The notes: a model not told the origin generated them from the letters alone. A stretch of DNA of 63,734 bases from Bacteroidaceae bacterium (GCA_017936265.1 JAGBFX010000061.1:1-63734); one strand, 5' to 3'. Positions 1-9,598 are shown, counted from the stretch's first letter. Made by a program: numbers and translations.

Positions 1-131
1 AGGACACAACTAAGAGGTGTAACGGATTTAAAGTTTTTCTTCTACAGATTGACTAAACTTTTTGCTTAGCCCCCCAGACTTTGCAGGTGAGCCGGTAATA
101 TAGGGAACGGCTATGGTCAAGCCATATAAAA
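1..131. other. Non-coding left edge, nothing recognised
   Basis: No convincing reading frame, RNA gene or promoter is visible between the window edge and the terminator at 136. It is probably the distal flank of the tRNA-Asn pair. Confidence 0.4.
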
Positions 132-135
132 GCAA

Positions 136-163
136 AAGGCGGAAAACTTTCGTTTTCCGCCTT
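136..163 (-). terminator. Intrinsic terminator of tRNA-Asn copy 1
   Basis: A perfect 12-bp stem (136-147 with 152-163) with a TTTC loop (top strand) lies just beyond the 3' end of the leftward tRNA. On the minus strand it is followed by a T-rich tract, as expected of an intrinsic terminator. Confidence 0.8.
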
Positions 164-164
164 G

Positions 165-238
165 CTCTTCAGGTAGGACTTGAACCTACGACCCCCTGAT
201 TAACAGTCAGGTGCTCTAACCGACTGAGCTACTGAAGA
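165..238 (-). tRNA. tRNA-Asn (anticodon GTT), copy 1
   Basis: On the minus strand a complete cloverleaf can be drawn: a 7-bp acceptor stem TCTTCAG/CTGAAGA, a D-arm GCTC/GAGC, an anticodon stem CCTGA/TCAGG around loop CTGTTAA (anticodon GTT, reading AAC/AAU), and a T-arm GTAGG/CCTAC with TTCAAGT in the loop. The discriminator base is G and no CCA is encoded. It is base-for-base identical to the copy at 286-359. It has its own terminator downstream and was probably transcribed after partial read-through of the upstream copy. Confidence 0.96.
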
Positions 239-263
239 ATATATATGGAGTTTCTCATTAAAA

Positions 264-284
264 AAGCGAGGCCTCTGCCCGCTT
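264..284 (-). terminator. Terminator between the two tRNA-Asn genes
   Basis: The arms 264-268 plus 270-272 pair with 277-284 (one bulged A) around a CTCT loop (top strand). On the minus strand the hairpin is followed by six T residues. It sits immediately 3' of the leftward tRNA at 286-359. Confidence 0.65.
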
Positions 285-285
285 G

Positions 286-359
286 CTCTTCAGGTAGGAC
301 TTGAACCTACGACCCCCTGATTAACAGTCAGGTGCTCTAACCGACTGAGCTACTGAAGA
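286..359 (-). tRNA. tRNA-Asn (anticodon GTT), copy 2
   Basis: The sequence and fold are identical to the copy at 165-238: anticodon GTT, acceptor TCTTCAG/CTGAAGA, no encoded CCA. This is the promoter-proximal copy, with a strong Bacteroidetes-type promoter upstream on the minus strand at 388-419. The tandem identical pair suggests recent duplication or gene conversion that keeps tRNA-Asn dosage up. Confidence 0.96.
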
Positions 360-387
360 ATTTTTACTCCTTTGTCGTTTGACGTTG

Positions 388-419
388 CAAAAGTAGTATA
401 TCTTTTTATACCATGCAAA
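388..419 (-). promoter_or_regulatory. Promoter for the tRNA-Asn pair
   Basis: On the minus strand TTTG (complement of 416-419) is followed after exactly 20 nt by TACTTTTG (complement of 388-395). This matches the -33 TTTG / -7 TAnnTTTG consensus of Bacteroidetes primary-sigma promoters. The tRNA 5' end is 28 nt downstream of the -7 element. Confidence 0.75.
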
Positions 420-531
420 TTTTTCGGCTTTTTTTTATCCTACAGAAGAAAAAAAGAGACAGAAGAGCAAAATTATTCTAAAAACAGAGCAAAAATAGAC
501 AGTAAAGACTGATTATAAGAGAGTAAAAGAG

Positions 532-539
532 TATCTTCG
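532..539 (+). promoter_or_regulatory. Possible -7 element for the S41 protease gene
   Basis: TATCTTCG, a one-base variant of TAnnTTTG, lies 31 nt ahead of the ATG at 571. No convincing TTTG is seen at the right spacing, so the call rests on the -7 box alone. Confidence 0.4.
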
Positions 540-570
540 CGGTTATTAAACAAAAAATGGTACTACCCCA

Positions 571-2232
571 ATGAGAAATTTTCTGAAACCCGCATATATT
601 CTGTTGCTGTCGGTACTTCTTGCATCGGCAGACAGTTTTGCCGATGACAGGCACAAGTTCCGCCTTGCAAGGCAGCTCTCCGTGTTCAACTCCATTGTCA
701 AGGACCTTAACCTGTTCTATGTAGACAGCATCATGCCCGACAAGATGATAAACAAGGGCATAGATGCCATGTTGGGCAACCTTGACCCCTACACTGTCTA
801 TTACCCCGAGGAGAAGAGCGATGAGCTGAAGATGATGACTACCGGCAAATATGCCGGAGTAGGCTCCACGATACGTTTCCATACAGACAAGAACACGACC
901 GTGCTGACAGAACCTTACGAGGGGATGCCCGCATACAAGGCAGGACTGAGGGCCGGTGATGCCATAATGTCCATTGACGGGACATCTGTAATAGGCATGA
1001 GCGTGGACAGTGTGAGCGACATGCTCCGCGGCGAGCCCGGAACAAAGTTAAACATAACCGTGCAACGCCCCGGAACAAAGAAGGAACTGACATTCAGACT
1101 CGAGAGGGAGAGCATAGCCCTGCCGCCCATCAGCTACTATGGCATACAGAACGGTAATGTCGGTTACATATCACTGGAGAGTTTTACCGAGAACTGTGCA
1201 AAAGATATGCGCCGCGCAGTGGTAGAGCTCAAGAAACAGGGAGCCGAGTCGTTCATCATCGACTTGAGGAACAACGGTGGCGGTCTGCTCAACGAGGCCA
1301 TTGAGATTGTCAACCTCTTTATCCCCAAAGGGAAGACCGTTGTTACCACTAAAGGCAAAATAAAGCAGTCGAACGAGGTGTTCGAGACCAAACGCGAACC
1401 GATAGATACAGAGTCGCCCATCGTGGTACTTGTGAACGGACAGACCGCATCGGCCTCGGAGATTGTCGCAGGTGCACTCCAGGACTTTGACAGGGCCGTA
1501 ATAATAGGTTCACGCACATACGGCAAGGGACTTGTACAGACGACAAGGCCTGTCGCCGGAGGCGGATTCCTGAAAATGACCACTGCAAAATATTACATCC
1601 CGAGCGGACGCTGCGTACAGGCGCTTGACTACTCGCACATCATTGATGACGGCAAGACAACACGCGTACCCGACAGCCTTACGAATGTGTTCCGCACTGC
1701 TACCGGCCGCGAGGTACGTGATGGCGGCGGCATCCGTCCCGACATAGAACCGAGAGGAGAGGAGATCTCGACGCTGATATATAACCTGTTGCAGGATATG
1801 GCCGTATTTGACTTCGCGACGGAATTCTGCCTGAAGAATGACTCCATTGCGCCGGCTGCGACCTTTACCATCAGCGATGAGACATACGCCGAATTCGGGA
1901 ATTTCCTCAAGGAACGCAACTACAGTTATGACCTCATCAGCGCCAAGCGACTTGCTGACCTGAAGAAAATCATTGAACTCGAAGGATTCGGCGATATTGT
2001 AAAGGATGAGATTGAATCGCTTGAGAAAAAACTGTGTGTAAATCTGGAGCACTCATTGTCGCACTTCAGCAATGATGTCAAGGTGCTTCTTGCAACGGAG
2101 ATTGTCAAGCGCTACCAGGGACAGAAGGGCGAGATTATATACAGCCTACGCGAAGACACCGACATAAAAGAGAGCTACGCACTGCTGAAGGACAAGAAAC
2201 GTTACATAGAGATACTCTCGCCAAAAGAATAG
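571..2232 (+). CDS. S41 family C-terminal processing protease (CtpA/Prc type)
   Basis: A periplasmic serine protease that clips C-termini of unfolded or envelope proteins. The first 24 or so residues form a signal peptide (basic start, then a leucine-rich core, ending near SFA). A PDZ domain follows at about 90-170, with carboxylate-binding-loop-like YAGVGS. The S41 core lies at about 190-360, with DLRNNGGGLL, a nucleophile-elbow TASASE (292-297) and the general-base Lys319 in YGKG. Thus the Ser/Lys dyad is intact. The C-terminal 200 residues are mostly helical-looking and are typical of Bacteroidetes members. At 553 residues the length is normal. It stands alone, with its stop codon just ahead of a shared bidirectional terminator. 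The exact substrate cannot be inferred. Confidence 0.93.
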   Translation: MRNFLKPAYILLLSVLLASADSFADDRHKFRLARQLSVFNSIVKDLNLFYVDSIMPDKMINKGIDAMLGNLDPYTVYYPEEKSDELKMMTTGKYAGVGSTIRFHTDKNTTVLTEPYEGMPAYKAGLRAGDAIMSIDGTSVIGMSVDSVSDMLRGEPGTKLNITVQRPGTKKELTFRLERESIALPPISYYGIQNGNVGYISLESFTENCAKDMRRAVVELKKQGAESFIIDLRNNGGGLLNEAIEIVNLFIPKGKTVVTTKGKIKQSNEVFETKREPIDTESPIVVLVNGQTASASEIVAGALQDFDRAVIIGSRTYGKGLVQTTRPVAGGGFLKMTTAKYYIPSGRCVQALDYSHIIDDGKTTRVPDSLTNVFRTATGREVRDGGGIRPDIEPRGEEISTLIYNLLQDMAVFDFATEFCLKNDSIAPAATFTISDETYAEFGNFLKERNYSYDLISAKRLADLKKIIELEGFGDIVKDEIESLEKKLCVNLEHSLSHFSNDVKVLLATEIVKRYQGQKGEIIYSLREDTDIKESYALLKDKKRYIEILSPKE

Positions 2233-2242
2233 GCCCAGAATA

Positions 2243-2298
2243 CTGAAATAAAAGAATAATAAGCCTGCGGTTGCAGGCTTATTATTCTTTTATTTCAG
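2243..2298. terminator. Bidirectional terminator, 26-bp perfect inverted repeat
   Basis: Positions 2243-2268 and 2273-2298 are exact reverse complements around a 4-nt loop GGTT. It separates convergent genes; the stop codon of the minus-strand gene (2290-2292) lies inside the right arm. The arms are rich in A on the left and T on the right, giving U-rich 3' ends in both directions. Confidence 0.85.
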
Positions 2299-2745
2299 CA
2301 GTTCAACACTTGCCCTGCCTTCGTTCATGGAGATGTTGATGACGGAGTTCTCCCCCACCACTACACTCAAAGTATCGCCTGTCGCGTGAGTTATCACATG
2401 CAGCAAGGACTCGGGCGGGAAGAGCACCCTCTCGCGTATTATCCTGCCGCTACCCGAAGCGACCGTATCGCGCAGCACACGCCTGTTCACCACCACCGGG
2501 AGACCCTGTGAGGAGGTACCGGAGGAATACACGAGGCTGTCATCAAGAATTACATCGCAGCCTTCGCCCTCATAATCCCCATAAAGGGATATCGTATATG
2601 CGAACATCTTTGACTCGACACTCTTCGAGGCCTCGCTCATCGCGTAGTATGTGAACAGCACCATTGTAAGAATGAGCACAGCAAAGAAAAAGACACTGCC
2701 ATAAAGGAACCTGAGGTTAGAGCCCGAACTTCTGTTTACTTTCAT
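2290..2745 (-). CDS. Hypothetical single-pass membrane protein
   Basis: Not recognised by family. The protein starts MKVNRSSG, has one hydrophobic segment at about 15-38 (VFFFAVLILTMVLF), and then a mostly beta-looking exterior region without cysteines. It is therefore probably an inner-membrane-anchored periplasmic domain of about 110 residues. I start it at the ATG at 2745 rather than the TTG nine bases upstream, because TTG starts are rare here. It is convergent with the S41 protease and shares its terminator. There is no operon partner. The only functional hint is its topology. Confidence 0.7.
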   Translation of the reverse strand: MKVNRSSGSNLRFLYGSVFFFAVLILTMVLFTYYAMSEASKSVESKMFAYTISLYGDYEGEGCDVILDDSLVYSSGTSSQGLPVVVNRRVLRDTVASGSGRIIRERVLFPPESLLHVITHATGDTLSVVVGENSVINISMNEGRASVELLK

Positions 2746-2889
2746 AACAACCAATTATTTTTCTGTTGCAACGTACAATAATTTTACCGCGAAGATAGCA
2801 ATTTTGCATTTAATGGCAATGCCACTGCGTGAACCTATGATAAAAACCATGATAAAAACATTCATTACCGTGCAAAAAGACGGGAAATA

Positions 2890-2921
2890 TTTGCATGAGC
2901 CGCCTTTTATTCATATCTTTG
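2890..2921 (+). promoter_or_regulatory. Promoter of the rimP-nusA-infB operon
   Basis: TTTG at 2890-2893 and TATCTTTG at 2914-2921 are separated by exactly 20 nt, a full match to the Bacteroidetes consensus. The predicted start of transcription is near 2926-2930, leaving a leader of about 110 nt that holds the hairpin at 2939-2964. Confidence 0.8.
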
Positions 2922-2938
2922 CAGTGTAAGATGAAGAT

Positions 2939-2964
2939 GAGGGGCCGACAAGCCCCTCTTTTTT
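2939..2964 (+). terminator. Leader hairpin with U-run (attenuator candidate)
   Basis: GAGGGGC (2939-2945) pairs with GCCCCTC (2952-2958) around a CGACAA loop and is directly followed by six T. It lies only about 18 nt after the -7 element and 73 nt before rimP, so it cannot be the terminator of an upstream rightward gene. It looks like an intrinsic terminator in the leader of an operon that encodes NusA. Confidence 0.6.
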
Positions 2965-3037
2965 GTGGAACTGCGGCATACCGCCGTTCCGTAACAGAAC
3001 GGAATCATATCATACATCATAATATCAAACAAGCTAT

Positions 3038-3505
3038 ATGATTGAAAGACAACAAGTAATCGATTTAACGAATGAGTGGCTCGCTGACAAGGAGTATTTT
3101 TTGGTAGATGTTGTCATCAGCAAGGATGACAAGATTACAGTCGAGATTGACCATGCCGAGGGTGTGTGGATTGAAGACTGCGCCGAGTTGAGCCGCCACA
3201 TTGAGAACGGCCTGAGCCGTGAAACCGATGATTACGAACTTGAGGTCGGCTCGGCAGGACTGGGTCAGCCGTTCAAGGTACTGCAGCAATACCAGAACCA
3301 TGTAGGCATGGAAGTCGAGGTGCTCACTAAGGAGGGAAAGAAGCTCAAGGGAATACTCAAGGAGGCTACCGCCGAGGAGTTTACTGTCACCGTGAGCAAG
3401 AAAGAGAAGAAAGAGGGTGCTAAGCGCCCGGTGCTTGTCGAGGAGGATATGCATTTTACCTACGACAGCGTAAAGTACACAAAGTATATTATAAATTTCA
3501 AATAA
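3038..3505 (+). CDS. rimP: Ribosome maturation factor RimP
   Basis: Needed for maturation of the 30S subunit, acting on 16S rRNA assembly in the cytoplasm. The 155 residues match the family's two-domain layout. The N-terminal alpha/beta domain includes VDVVISKDDKITVEID and the ELSRHIE helix; LEVGSAGLGQPF is the variant of the usual family EVSSPGLDRPL block. The C-terminal half is an SH3-like barrel (GMEVEVLTKEGKKLKGILKEA). Its position one base ahead of nusA is the standard bacterial arrangement. No Shine-Dalgarno sequence is visible, as usual in Bacteroidetes. Confidence 0.93.
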   Translation: MIERQQVIDLTNEWLADKEYFLVDVVISKDDKITVEIDHAEGVWIEDCAELSRHIENGLSRETDDYELEVGSAGLGQPFKVLQQYQNHVGMEVEVLTKEGKKLKGILKEATAEEFTVTVSKKEKKEGAKRPVLVEEDMHFTYDSVKYTKYIINFK

Positions 3506-3506
3506 A

Positions 3507-4784
3507 ATGGCAAAGAAAGAAGAAACAATCAGCCTTCTTGATACATTTCAAGAATTCAAAGAGTCGAAGAACATCGACCGCACAACTATGATCAGCGTAT
3601 TGGAGGAGAGCTTCCGCAAAGTATTGGTAAACATGTTCGGTACCGATGAGAACTACTCGGTAATCGTGAACCCCGACCGCGGAGACTTCGAGATTCAGCG
3701 CCGTCGTACCGTCGTTGCCGACAACGAGGTCGAGGACAGCAACTTCGAGATTTCACTCAGCGAGGCACAGCTCATCGATGACACATTCGAGATTGGTGAG
3801 GAGGTGAGCGAAATCGTGAACTTCGCGGAGTTCGGACGCCGCGCTATCCTCAACCTGCGCCAGACACTTGCTTCAAAGATTCTGGAGCTTGAGAAGGACA
3901 GCCTCTACAACAAGTACAGCGAGAGAATCGGTCAGATTGTAAGCGCCGAGGTTTATCAGATATGGAAGAAGGAGCTTCTGCTTGTAGATGATGAGGGCAA
4001 CGAGCTCATCCTCCCCAAGAGCGAGCAGATTCCGAGCGACTTCTACCGTAAAGGCGACAATGTGCGCGCAGTGGTGGCACGTGTCGACAACCAGAACAAC
4101 AATCCCAAGATTATCCTCAGCCGTACATCTCCTATGTTCCTCGAGCGTCTGTTCGAGCTTGAGGTACCCGAAATAAGCGACGGACTCATCACAATAAAGA
4201 AGATTGCCCGCATCCCGGGCAAGCGCGCCAAGATTGCCGTTGAGACATATGATGAGCGCATCGACCCGGTAGGTGCATGCGTCGGTGTGAAGGGTTCACG
4301 TATCCACGGCATTGTCCGCGAGCTCCGCAACGAGAACATCGATGTCATTCCTTTCACATCGAACATCGAGCTCTTCATCAAACGCGCTTTGAGCCCTGCA
4401 AGAATCCAGGACATCAAGCTCGATGAGGAGAAGAGAGTTGCCGATGTGAACCTCAAGAAAGAGGAGGTTTCACTTGCTATCGGTAAGGACGGTCTCAACA
4501 TCAAGCTTGCCAGCATGATTACAGAGTACACCATCAATGTTTACCGTGAGATTGACGCTCAGCAGGAGGATGACATCTACCTCGATGAGTTTGCTGATGA
4601 GATTGAGGAGTGGGTAATCGAGGCCATAAAGAAGATTGGTCTTGACACTGCAAAGGCTGTACTTAACGCTCCAAGAGAGGTCCTCATTGAGAAGGCCGAC
4701 CTTGAGGAGGACACTGTTGACCACGTCATCGAAGTTCTTCAGGCAGAATTCGAGGATGAGGAATTTGACAACGAGGAAGAATAA
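3507..4784 (+). CDS. nusA: Transcription termination/antitermination protein NusA
   Basis: Binds RNA polymerase and nascent RNA, modulating pausing, intrinsic termination and antitermination. The layout is an N-terminal polymerase-binding domain (1-125), an S1 domain (about 130-200), and tandem KH domains (about 210-365) with VGVKGSRIHGIVREL and SLAIGKDGLNIKLA as the two RNA-binding GxxG-type loops. A helical segment and a very acidic tail (EFEDEEFDNEEE) follow. At 425 residues it is the short form without the E. coli acidic repeats, normal for this phylum. The ATG follows the rimP stop by one base, so translation is probably coupled. Confidence 0.96.
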   Translation: MAKKEETISLLDTFQEFKESKNIDRTTMISVLEESFRKVLVNMFGTDENYSVIVNPDRGDFEIQRRRTVVADNEVEDSNFEISLSEAQLIDDTFEIGEEVSEIVNFAEFGRRAILNLRQTLASKILELEKDSLYNKYSERIGQIVSAEVYQIWKKELLLVDDEGNELILPKSEQIPSDFYRKGDNVRAVVARVDNQNNNPKIILSRTSPMFLERLFELEVPEISDGLITIKKIARIPGKRAKIAVETYDERIDPVGACVGVKGSRIHGIVRELRNENIDVIPFTSNIELFIKRALSPARIQDIKLDEEKRVADVNLKKEEVSLAIGKDGLNIKLASMITEYTINVYREIDAQQEDDIYLDEFADEIEEWVIEAIKKIGLDTAKAVLNAPREVLIEKADLEEDTVDHVIEVLQAEFEDEEFDNEEE

Positions 4785-4823
4785 TCAGGAAGCCCAGACT
4801 GCTTCAAAAAAAACAGACAACGA

Positions 4824-7625
4824 ATGAAGATAAGATTAAATAAATTACAGAAAGAGCTTAACTTAGGCCTCAGCACGATTGTGGAATTCTTGCAGAAGAA
4901 GGGCTTCGAGATAAAGGAAGACCCTAACGCTGTTGTACCCGAGGAGGGTTACAACATGCTCATGGAAGAGTTCAGCGCCGACAAGAAAGCTCGCATGCAG
5001 TCGGACAAGTTCACTCAGGAGCGCCAGAACAAGGAGAAACCCAAGACCGTTGTTGTCGAAGAGCCGAAGAAGGCCGAAGTGAACGAGACCGTCGCTGAAG
5101 CTCCAAAGAGCATAGAGACACCAAAGGAAGAACCCAAGAAAGAGGAGCCCAAGATAAAGGTTACCGGCCGTATTGACCTTGACGCGCTCAAGAGGAAGAG
5201 CGAGCCCAAGAAGAAGGAGGAACCTAAGAAAGAGGAACCCGTAAAGGAGGAGAAGCCTGTTGTTGTCGAGGAGCCGGTAAAGGAAGAGCCCAAGGTGGAA
5301 GAGCCCGCAAAGACAGAGACTCAGCCACAGCTCACCCAGGTGGATGAGGTTGCCGCACCAAAGCTCAACATCATCGGCCAGATAGACCTCTCGGCTATCA
5401 ACCAATCTACACGCCCCAAGAAGAAGAGCAAGGAGGAGAAGAGAAAGGAGCGCGAGGAGAAGGACAAGCAACGCGAGGAACAGCGCAAGGCACAGCGTGA
5501 GGCTCAGCGCCAGCAGAATGGCGGAGGCGAAGGCGGCGACAAGAAGAAGAAACGTCAGCGCATCAACAGCCAGCGCGTCGATATCAACGACGTGAAGGAG
5601 AGCGGCAGCGGAGAGAACAAGGAGTGGAGCGCAAACCGCAACAAGAGCAACGGCAGCAACCCCTCGCAGGGCAGCCGCAAGGACCGCGACCGCCAGCACA
5701 AGCGCTTTGACAAGAGCGATGTCAGCGATGAGGATGTTTCAAAGCAGATAAAAGAGACGCTCGACCGTCTGACAAACCGCGGCAAGGGCAACAAGTCGGC
5801 TAAGTACCGTAAGGAGAAACGCGACATGGCTGCCGAGCAGAGAATGCAGCAGATGAGCGAGGAGATGGAACAGAGCAAGGTTCTGCAGTTGACAGAGTTC
5901 GTTACCGCAAACGAGCTTGCGAGCATGATGAACGTATCTGTCACACAGGTCATCGCCACATGTATGAGCATCGGCATGATGGTATCTATCAACCAGCGTC
6001 TCGATGCCGAGACAATCAATATCGTTGCCGAGGAGTTCGGCTTCACAACCGAGTATGTAAGCGCGGAGGTTGCCAATGCCATTGAGGAGACTACCGACAG
6101 TGAGGAGGACCTCGAGCCACGTGCGCCTATCATTACCGTGATGGGTCACGTAGACCACGGTAAGACTTCGCTGCTCGACTACATCCGTAAGGCAAACGTC
6201 ATCGCAGGCGAGGCCGGCGGAATCACACAGCACATCGGTGCATACAACGTGAAGATGGAGAGCGGCAAGCGCATAACATTCCTTGATACTCCGGGTCACG
6301 AGGCGTTTACCGCCATGCGTGCGCGCGGTGCCAAGATTACCGATATCGTAATCATCATCATCGCTGCCGATGACAGCGTCATGCCACAGACCAAGGAGGC
6401 TATCAACCACGCCATGGCAGCAGGTGTACCCATCGTGTTCGCATTCAACAAGTGCGACAAGCCTACAGCCGACCCCAACAAGATTAAGGAGGAGCTTGCC
6501 AACCTGAACATGCTTGTCGAGGACTGGGGCGGAAAGTACCAGTCACAGGAAATCTCGGCAAAGAAGGGTATGGGTGTAGAGGAACTCATGGAGAAGGTGC
6601 TTCTCGAGGCAGAGCTTCTCGACCTGAAGGCAAACCCCAACCGCAAGGCTACAGGTTCCGTAATTGAGTCTACACTTGACAAGGGCCGCGGATATGTTGC
6701 GACAGTACTTGTACAGAACGGTACACTCAAGGTCGGCGACATTGTCGTTGCCGGCACACAGTGGGGTAAGGTAAAGGCTATCTTCAACGAGCGTAACCAG
6801 CGCATCAAGGAGATTCGTCCCGCAGAGCCCGCACTTATCCTAGGACTCAACGGCGCTCCAGCCGCAGGTGACACTTTCAACGTTGTCGAGAGCGAGCGCG
6901 AGGCACGCGAAATCACCGGCAAGCGCGAGCAGTTGCAGCGCGAGCAGGGATTGCGTACACAGAAGATGCTTACACTTGACGAGGTGGGCCGCCGCATAGC
7001 ACTCGGAAACTTCCAGACACTCAACATCATTGTCAAGGGTGACGTGGACGGCTCTATCGAGGCGCTGAGCGACTCGCTCATCAAGCTCTCTACCGAGACA
7101 ATCCAGGTCAACGTGATACACAAGGCAGTGGGTCAGATTTCGGAGAGCGACGTGAGCCTTGCAGCAGCATCGGATGCCATTATCGTCGGTTTCCAGGTAC
7201 GTCCTTCAGTAACTGCACGCAAGGTGGCCGAGAACGAGGGTGTGGATATACGTATCTACTCTATCATCTACGATGCTATCGAGGAGGTGAAGGCCGCTAT
7301 GGAGGGTATGCTCGCACCTATTGTCAAGGAGGAGATTACCGCCACAATAGAGGTACGCGAGACATTCCACATCAGCAAGGTGGGTACAGTTGCCGGCTGT
7401 ATGGTACGCGAGGGTAAGGTAAAACGCACCGACCGCGCACGCCTCATCCGCGACGGTATCGTTATCCACACAGGCTCTCTTGCAGCGCTCAAGCGCTTCA
7501 AGGAGGATGTCAAGGAGGTCGGCACCAACTTCGAGTGTGGTATCAGCCTCACATCACAGGATGACATCAAGGTAGGCGATATCATCGAGACATTCGTTGA
7601 GGTAGAGGTTAAGCAGAAACTGTAA
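4824..7625 (+). CDS. infB: Translation initiation factor IF-2
   Basis: The GTPase that brings initiator tRNA to the 30S subunit and promotes subunit joining. Residues 1-60 form the IF2_N domain. Residues 70-350 are a low-complexity charged linker with repeated EEPKKEEP-type units, followed by KERE-rich helix. The second IF2_N-like segment (about 355-410) precedes the G domain, whose P-loop is GHVDHGKT at 441-448, with DTPGHEAF and NKCDKP downstream. Domains II to IV fill the remainder (to 933). Length is usual for Bacteroidetes. It starts 39 bases after nusA in the same operon. The linker is where most species variation in this protein sits. Confidence 0.97.
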   Translation: MKIRLNKLQKELNLGLSTIVEFLQKKGFEIKEDPNAVVPEEGYNMLMEEFSADKKARMQSDKFTQERQNKEKPKTVVVEEPKKAEVNETVAEAPKSIETPKEEPKKEEPKIKVTGRIDLDALKRKSEPKKKEEPKKEEPVKEEKPVVVEEPVKEEPKVEEPAKTETQPQLTQVDEVAAPKLNIIGQIDLSAINQSTRPKKKSKEEKRKEREEKDKQREEQRKAQREAQRQQNGGGEGGDKKKKRQRINSQRVDINDVKESGSGENKEWSANRNKSNGSNPSQGSRKDRDRQHKRFDKSDVSDEDVSKQIKETLDRLTNRGKGNKSAKYRKEKRDMAAEQRMQQMSEEMEQSKVLQLTEFVTANELASMMNVSVTQVIATCMSIGMMVSINQRLDAETINIVAEEFGFTTEYVSAEVANAIEETTDSEEDLEPRAPIITVMGHVDHGKTSLLDYIRKANVIAGEAGGITQHIGAYNVKMESGKRITFLDTPGHEAFTAMRARGAKITDIVIIIIAADDSVMPQTKEAINHAMAAGVPIVFAFNKCDKPTADPNKIKEELANLNMLVEDWGGKYQSQEISAKKGMGVEELMEKVLLEAELLDLKANPNRKATGSVIESTLDKGRGYVATVLVQNGTLKVGDIVVAGTQWGKVKAIFNERNQRIKEIRPAEPALILGLNGAPAAGDTFNVVESEREAREITGKREQLQREQGLRTQKMLTLDEVGRRIALGNFQTLNIIVKGDVDGSIEALSDSLIKLSTETIQVNVIHKAVGQISESDVSLAAASDAIIVGFQVRPSVTARKVAENEGVDIRIYSIIYDAIEEVKAAMEGMLAPIVKEEITATIEVRETFHISKVGTVAGCMVREGKVKRTDRARLIRDGIVIHTGSLAALKRFKEDVKEVGTNFECGISLTSQDDIKVGDIIETFVEVEVKQKL

Positions 7626-7640
7626 CCACAAGATATCACA

Positions 7641-8120
7641 ATGAATACGATAGACATCATATATATTATTGCAACAGCAGGTGCTTTGATTGGAGGATTC
7701 ATGACAGGTTTCCTCAGCAAGGTCTCATCGATTGTCGGGATAGTATTTGGTATTTTCAATGCCATTGTACTGCAGGAAAGTGCAAGCAAGATGCTGCAGG
7801 ATGCCACCGAGCTCAGTGAGACTAACGCGACAATCATAGCATTCGCTGCTCTGCTGATTGTTTCATTCATCGCAGTCAAAATTGTTGCTGCGATATTGGC
7901 ATGGATTCTTGACGTGCTGCACCTGGGAATAATAAACAAGCTTGCAGGTGCCTTGCTATCGGGAATAGTGACATTAGTCATAGTTACTGCCATAATTGAT
8001 GTGACATCCCTTCTTGCACCAGAGAACAGATACACAGGGAAAACAGTACAGCAGGGTTCGATGTTCTATAACAAGATTGCCAATGATGTATACAAGGATG
8101 TCGTAACAAGACTTTTTTAG
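7641..8120 (+). CDS. CvpA family membrane protein
   Basis: A small integral membrane protein with four hydrophobic segments (about 5-27, 33-50, 68-92, 100-125) and the CvpA-type opening in which a helix is followed by GFMTGFLSKVSSIVGIVFG. In other bacteria CvpA is linked to colicin V export and envelope integrity; its molecular function is unsettled. It lies 15 bases after infB and 19 bases before sufB, so it is probably co-transcribed with both. Length (159) is normal. Confidence 0.85.
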   Translation: MNTIDIIYIIATAGALIGGFMTGFLSKVSSIVGIVFGIFNAIVLQESASKMLQDATELSETNATIIAFAALLIVSFIAVKIVAAILAWILDVLHLGIINKLAGALLSGIVTLVIVTAIIDVTSLLAPENRYTGKTVQQGSMFYNKIANDVYKDVVTRLF

Positions 8121-8139
8121 AGATTGTGGAGATTGACAA

Positions 8140-9582
8140 ATGAAGAAGAAGGATAACATACTAAAAAAGATTGCAAACAAAGCATACGAATTCGGATTTG
8201 TCAGCAAAATCAAGACAGATATAATTGAAAGCGGACTCAATGAGGATGTCATAAGGCTCATCTCGAAGAAGAAGAATGAGCCCTCATGGCTCCTTGAGTT
8301 CCGTCTTGAAGCATACAGGCACTGGCTAACACTGAAGATGCCCACATGGGCACACCTGAACATCCCCCCCATCGACTATCAGGCAATATCCTACTATGCC
8401 GACCCTCTGAAGAAGAGTAAGGAGAAGAACAAGGAGATTGACCCGGAACTGATGAAGACATTCGAGAAACTAGGTATCCCGCTCGAAGAGCGCCTTGCCC
8501 TGAGCGGCACGGCTGTCGACGCAGTGATGGACTCTGTTTCGGTAAAGACCACTTTCAAGGAGGAGTTGAAGGAGAAGGGAATCATATTCTGCTCCATGAG
8601 TGAGGCTGTTCAGGAGCATCCTGAACTTGTACGCCAGTACCTGGGAACGGTAGTGAACTACCGCGACAACTTCTTCGCTGCGCTGAACTCGGCTGTGTTC
8701 AGCGACGGTTCGTTCGCGTTCATACCCAAGGGAGTGCGCTGTCCCAGGGAGTTGTCGACATACTTCCGAATAAACGCGGCCAATACCGGTCAGTTCGAGC
8801 GTACGCTCATCGTGGCCGATGATGACAGCTATGTATCGTACCTTGAGGGCTGTACAGCCCCCATGCGCGATGAGAACCAGCTGCATGCCGCAATTGTAGA
8901 GATTGTAGTGAACAACAATGCCGAGGTAAAATACAGCACCGTACAGAACTGGTATCCAGGCGATGCCGAGGGCAAAGGCGGTGTATACAATTTCGTTACC
9001 AAACGTGGCGACTGCCGCGGCAGAAACAGCAAACTCTCGTGGACACAGGTCGAGACAGGCTCGGCAATCACATGGAAGTACCCGAGCTGCATACTGCGCG
9101 GCGACAATTCGCAAGGTGAGTTCTACTCGGTAGCACTTACCAACAACTACCAGCAGGCCGATACCGGCACCAAGATGATACACTTGGGAAAGAATACCAG
9201 GAGCACAATCATAAGCAAGGGAATCTCTGCAGGTAAGAGCCAGAACTCCTACCGCGGTCTGGTACGCGTGAGCAAGAATGCCGACGGGGCACGCAACTAC
9301 AGCCAGTGCGACTCGTTGCTGCTCGGCGACAAGTGCGGCGCGCACACATTCCCCTACATGGACATACATAACAACAGCGCGGTAATAGAGCATGAGGCCA
9401 CGACATCAAAGATATCGGAGGACCAGCTCTTTTACTGCAACCAGCGAGGAATAGGCACCGAAGAGGCTATCGGACTAATTGTCAACGGATATGCCAAAGA
9501 GGTGCTCAACAAACTGCCTATGGAGTTCGCCATTGAGGCACAGAAACTGCTCAGCGTATCCCTTGAGGGTGCCGTAGGCTGA
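8140..9582 (+). CDS. sufB: Fe-S cluster assembly protein SufB
   Basis: Scaffold subunit of the SufBC2D complex, on which Fe-S clusters are built from sulfide delivered by SufS. At 480 residues it is full length. Recognisable blocks are the N-terminal [21 protein letters not shown] helix region, [16 protein letters not shown], the long beta-helix core with SSKTTFKEE-like and NSYRGLV segments, and the C-terminal [18 protein letters not shown] and LFYCNQRGI blocks, including the conserved cysteine and histidine region. It heads the suf genes sufB-C-D-S and is preceded by a CvpA gene. The reading frame is intact, unlike that of sufC. Confidence 0.96.
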   Translation: MKKKDNILKKIANKAYEFGFVSKIKTDIIESGLNEDVIRLISKKKNEPSWLLEFRLEAYRHWLTLKMPTWAHLNIPPIDYQAISYYADPLKKSKEKNKEIDPELMKTFEKLGIPLEERLALSGTAVDAVMDSVSVKTTFKEELKEKGIIFCSMSEAVQEHPELVRQYLGTVVNYRDNFFAALNSAVFSDGSFAFIPKGVRCPRELSTYFRINAANTGQFERTLIVADDDSYVSYLEGCTAPMRDENQLHAAIVEIVVNNNAEVKYSTVQNWYPGDAEGKGGVYNFVTKRGDCRGRNSKLSWTQVETGSAITWKYPSCILRGDNSQGEFYSVALTNNYQQADTGTKMIHLGKNTRSTIISKGISAGKSQNSYRGLVRVSKNADGARNYSQCDSLLLGDKCGAHTFPYMDIHNNSAVIEHEATTSKISEDQLFYCNQRGIGTEEAIGLIVNGYAKEVLNKLPMEFAIEAQKLLSVSLEGAVG

Positions 9583-9598
9583 CAAAAATGATGATTAT

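Noticed and set aside
4863-5699. Leucine-rich 278-residue frame antisense to infB
   Set aside because: It is the reverse complement of the Lys/Glu repeat linker of IF-2, which automatically gives leucine-rich frames.
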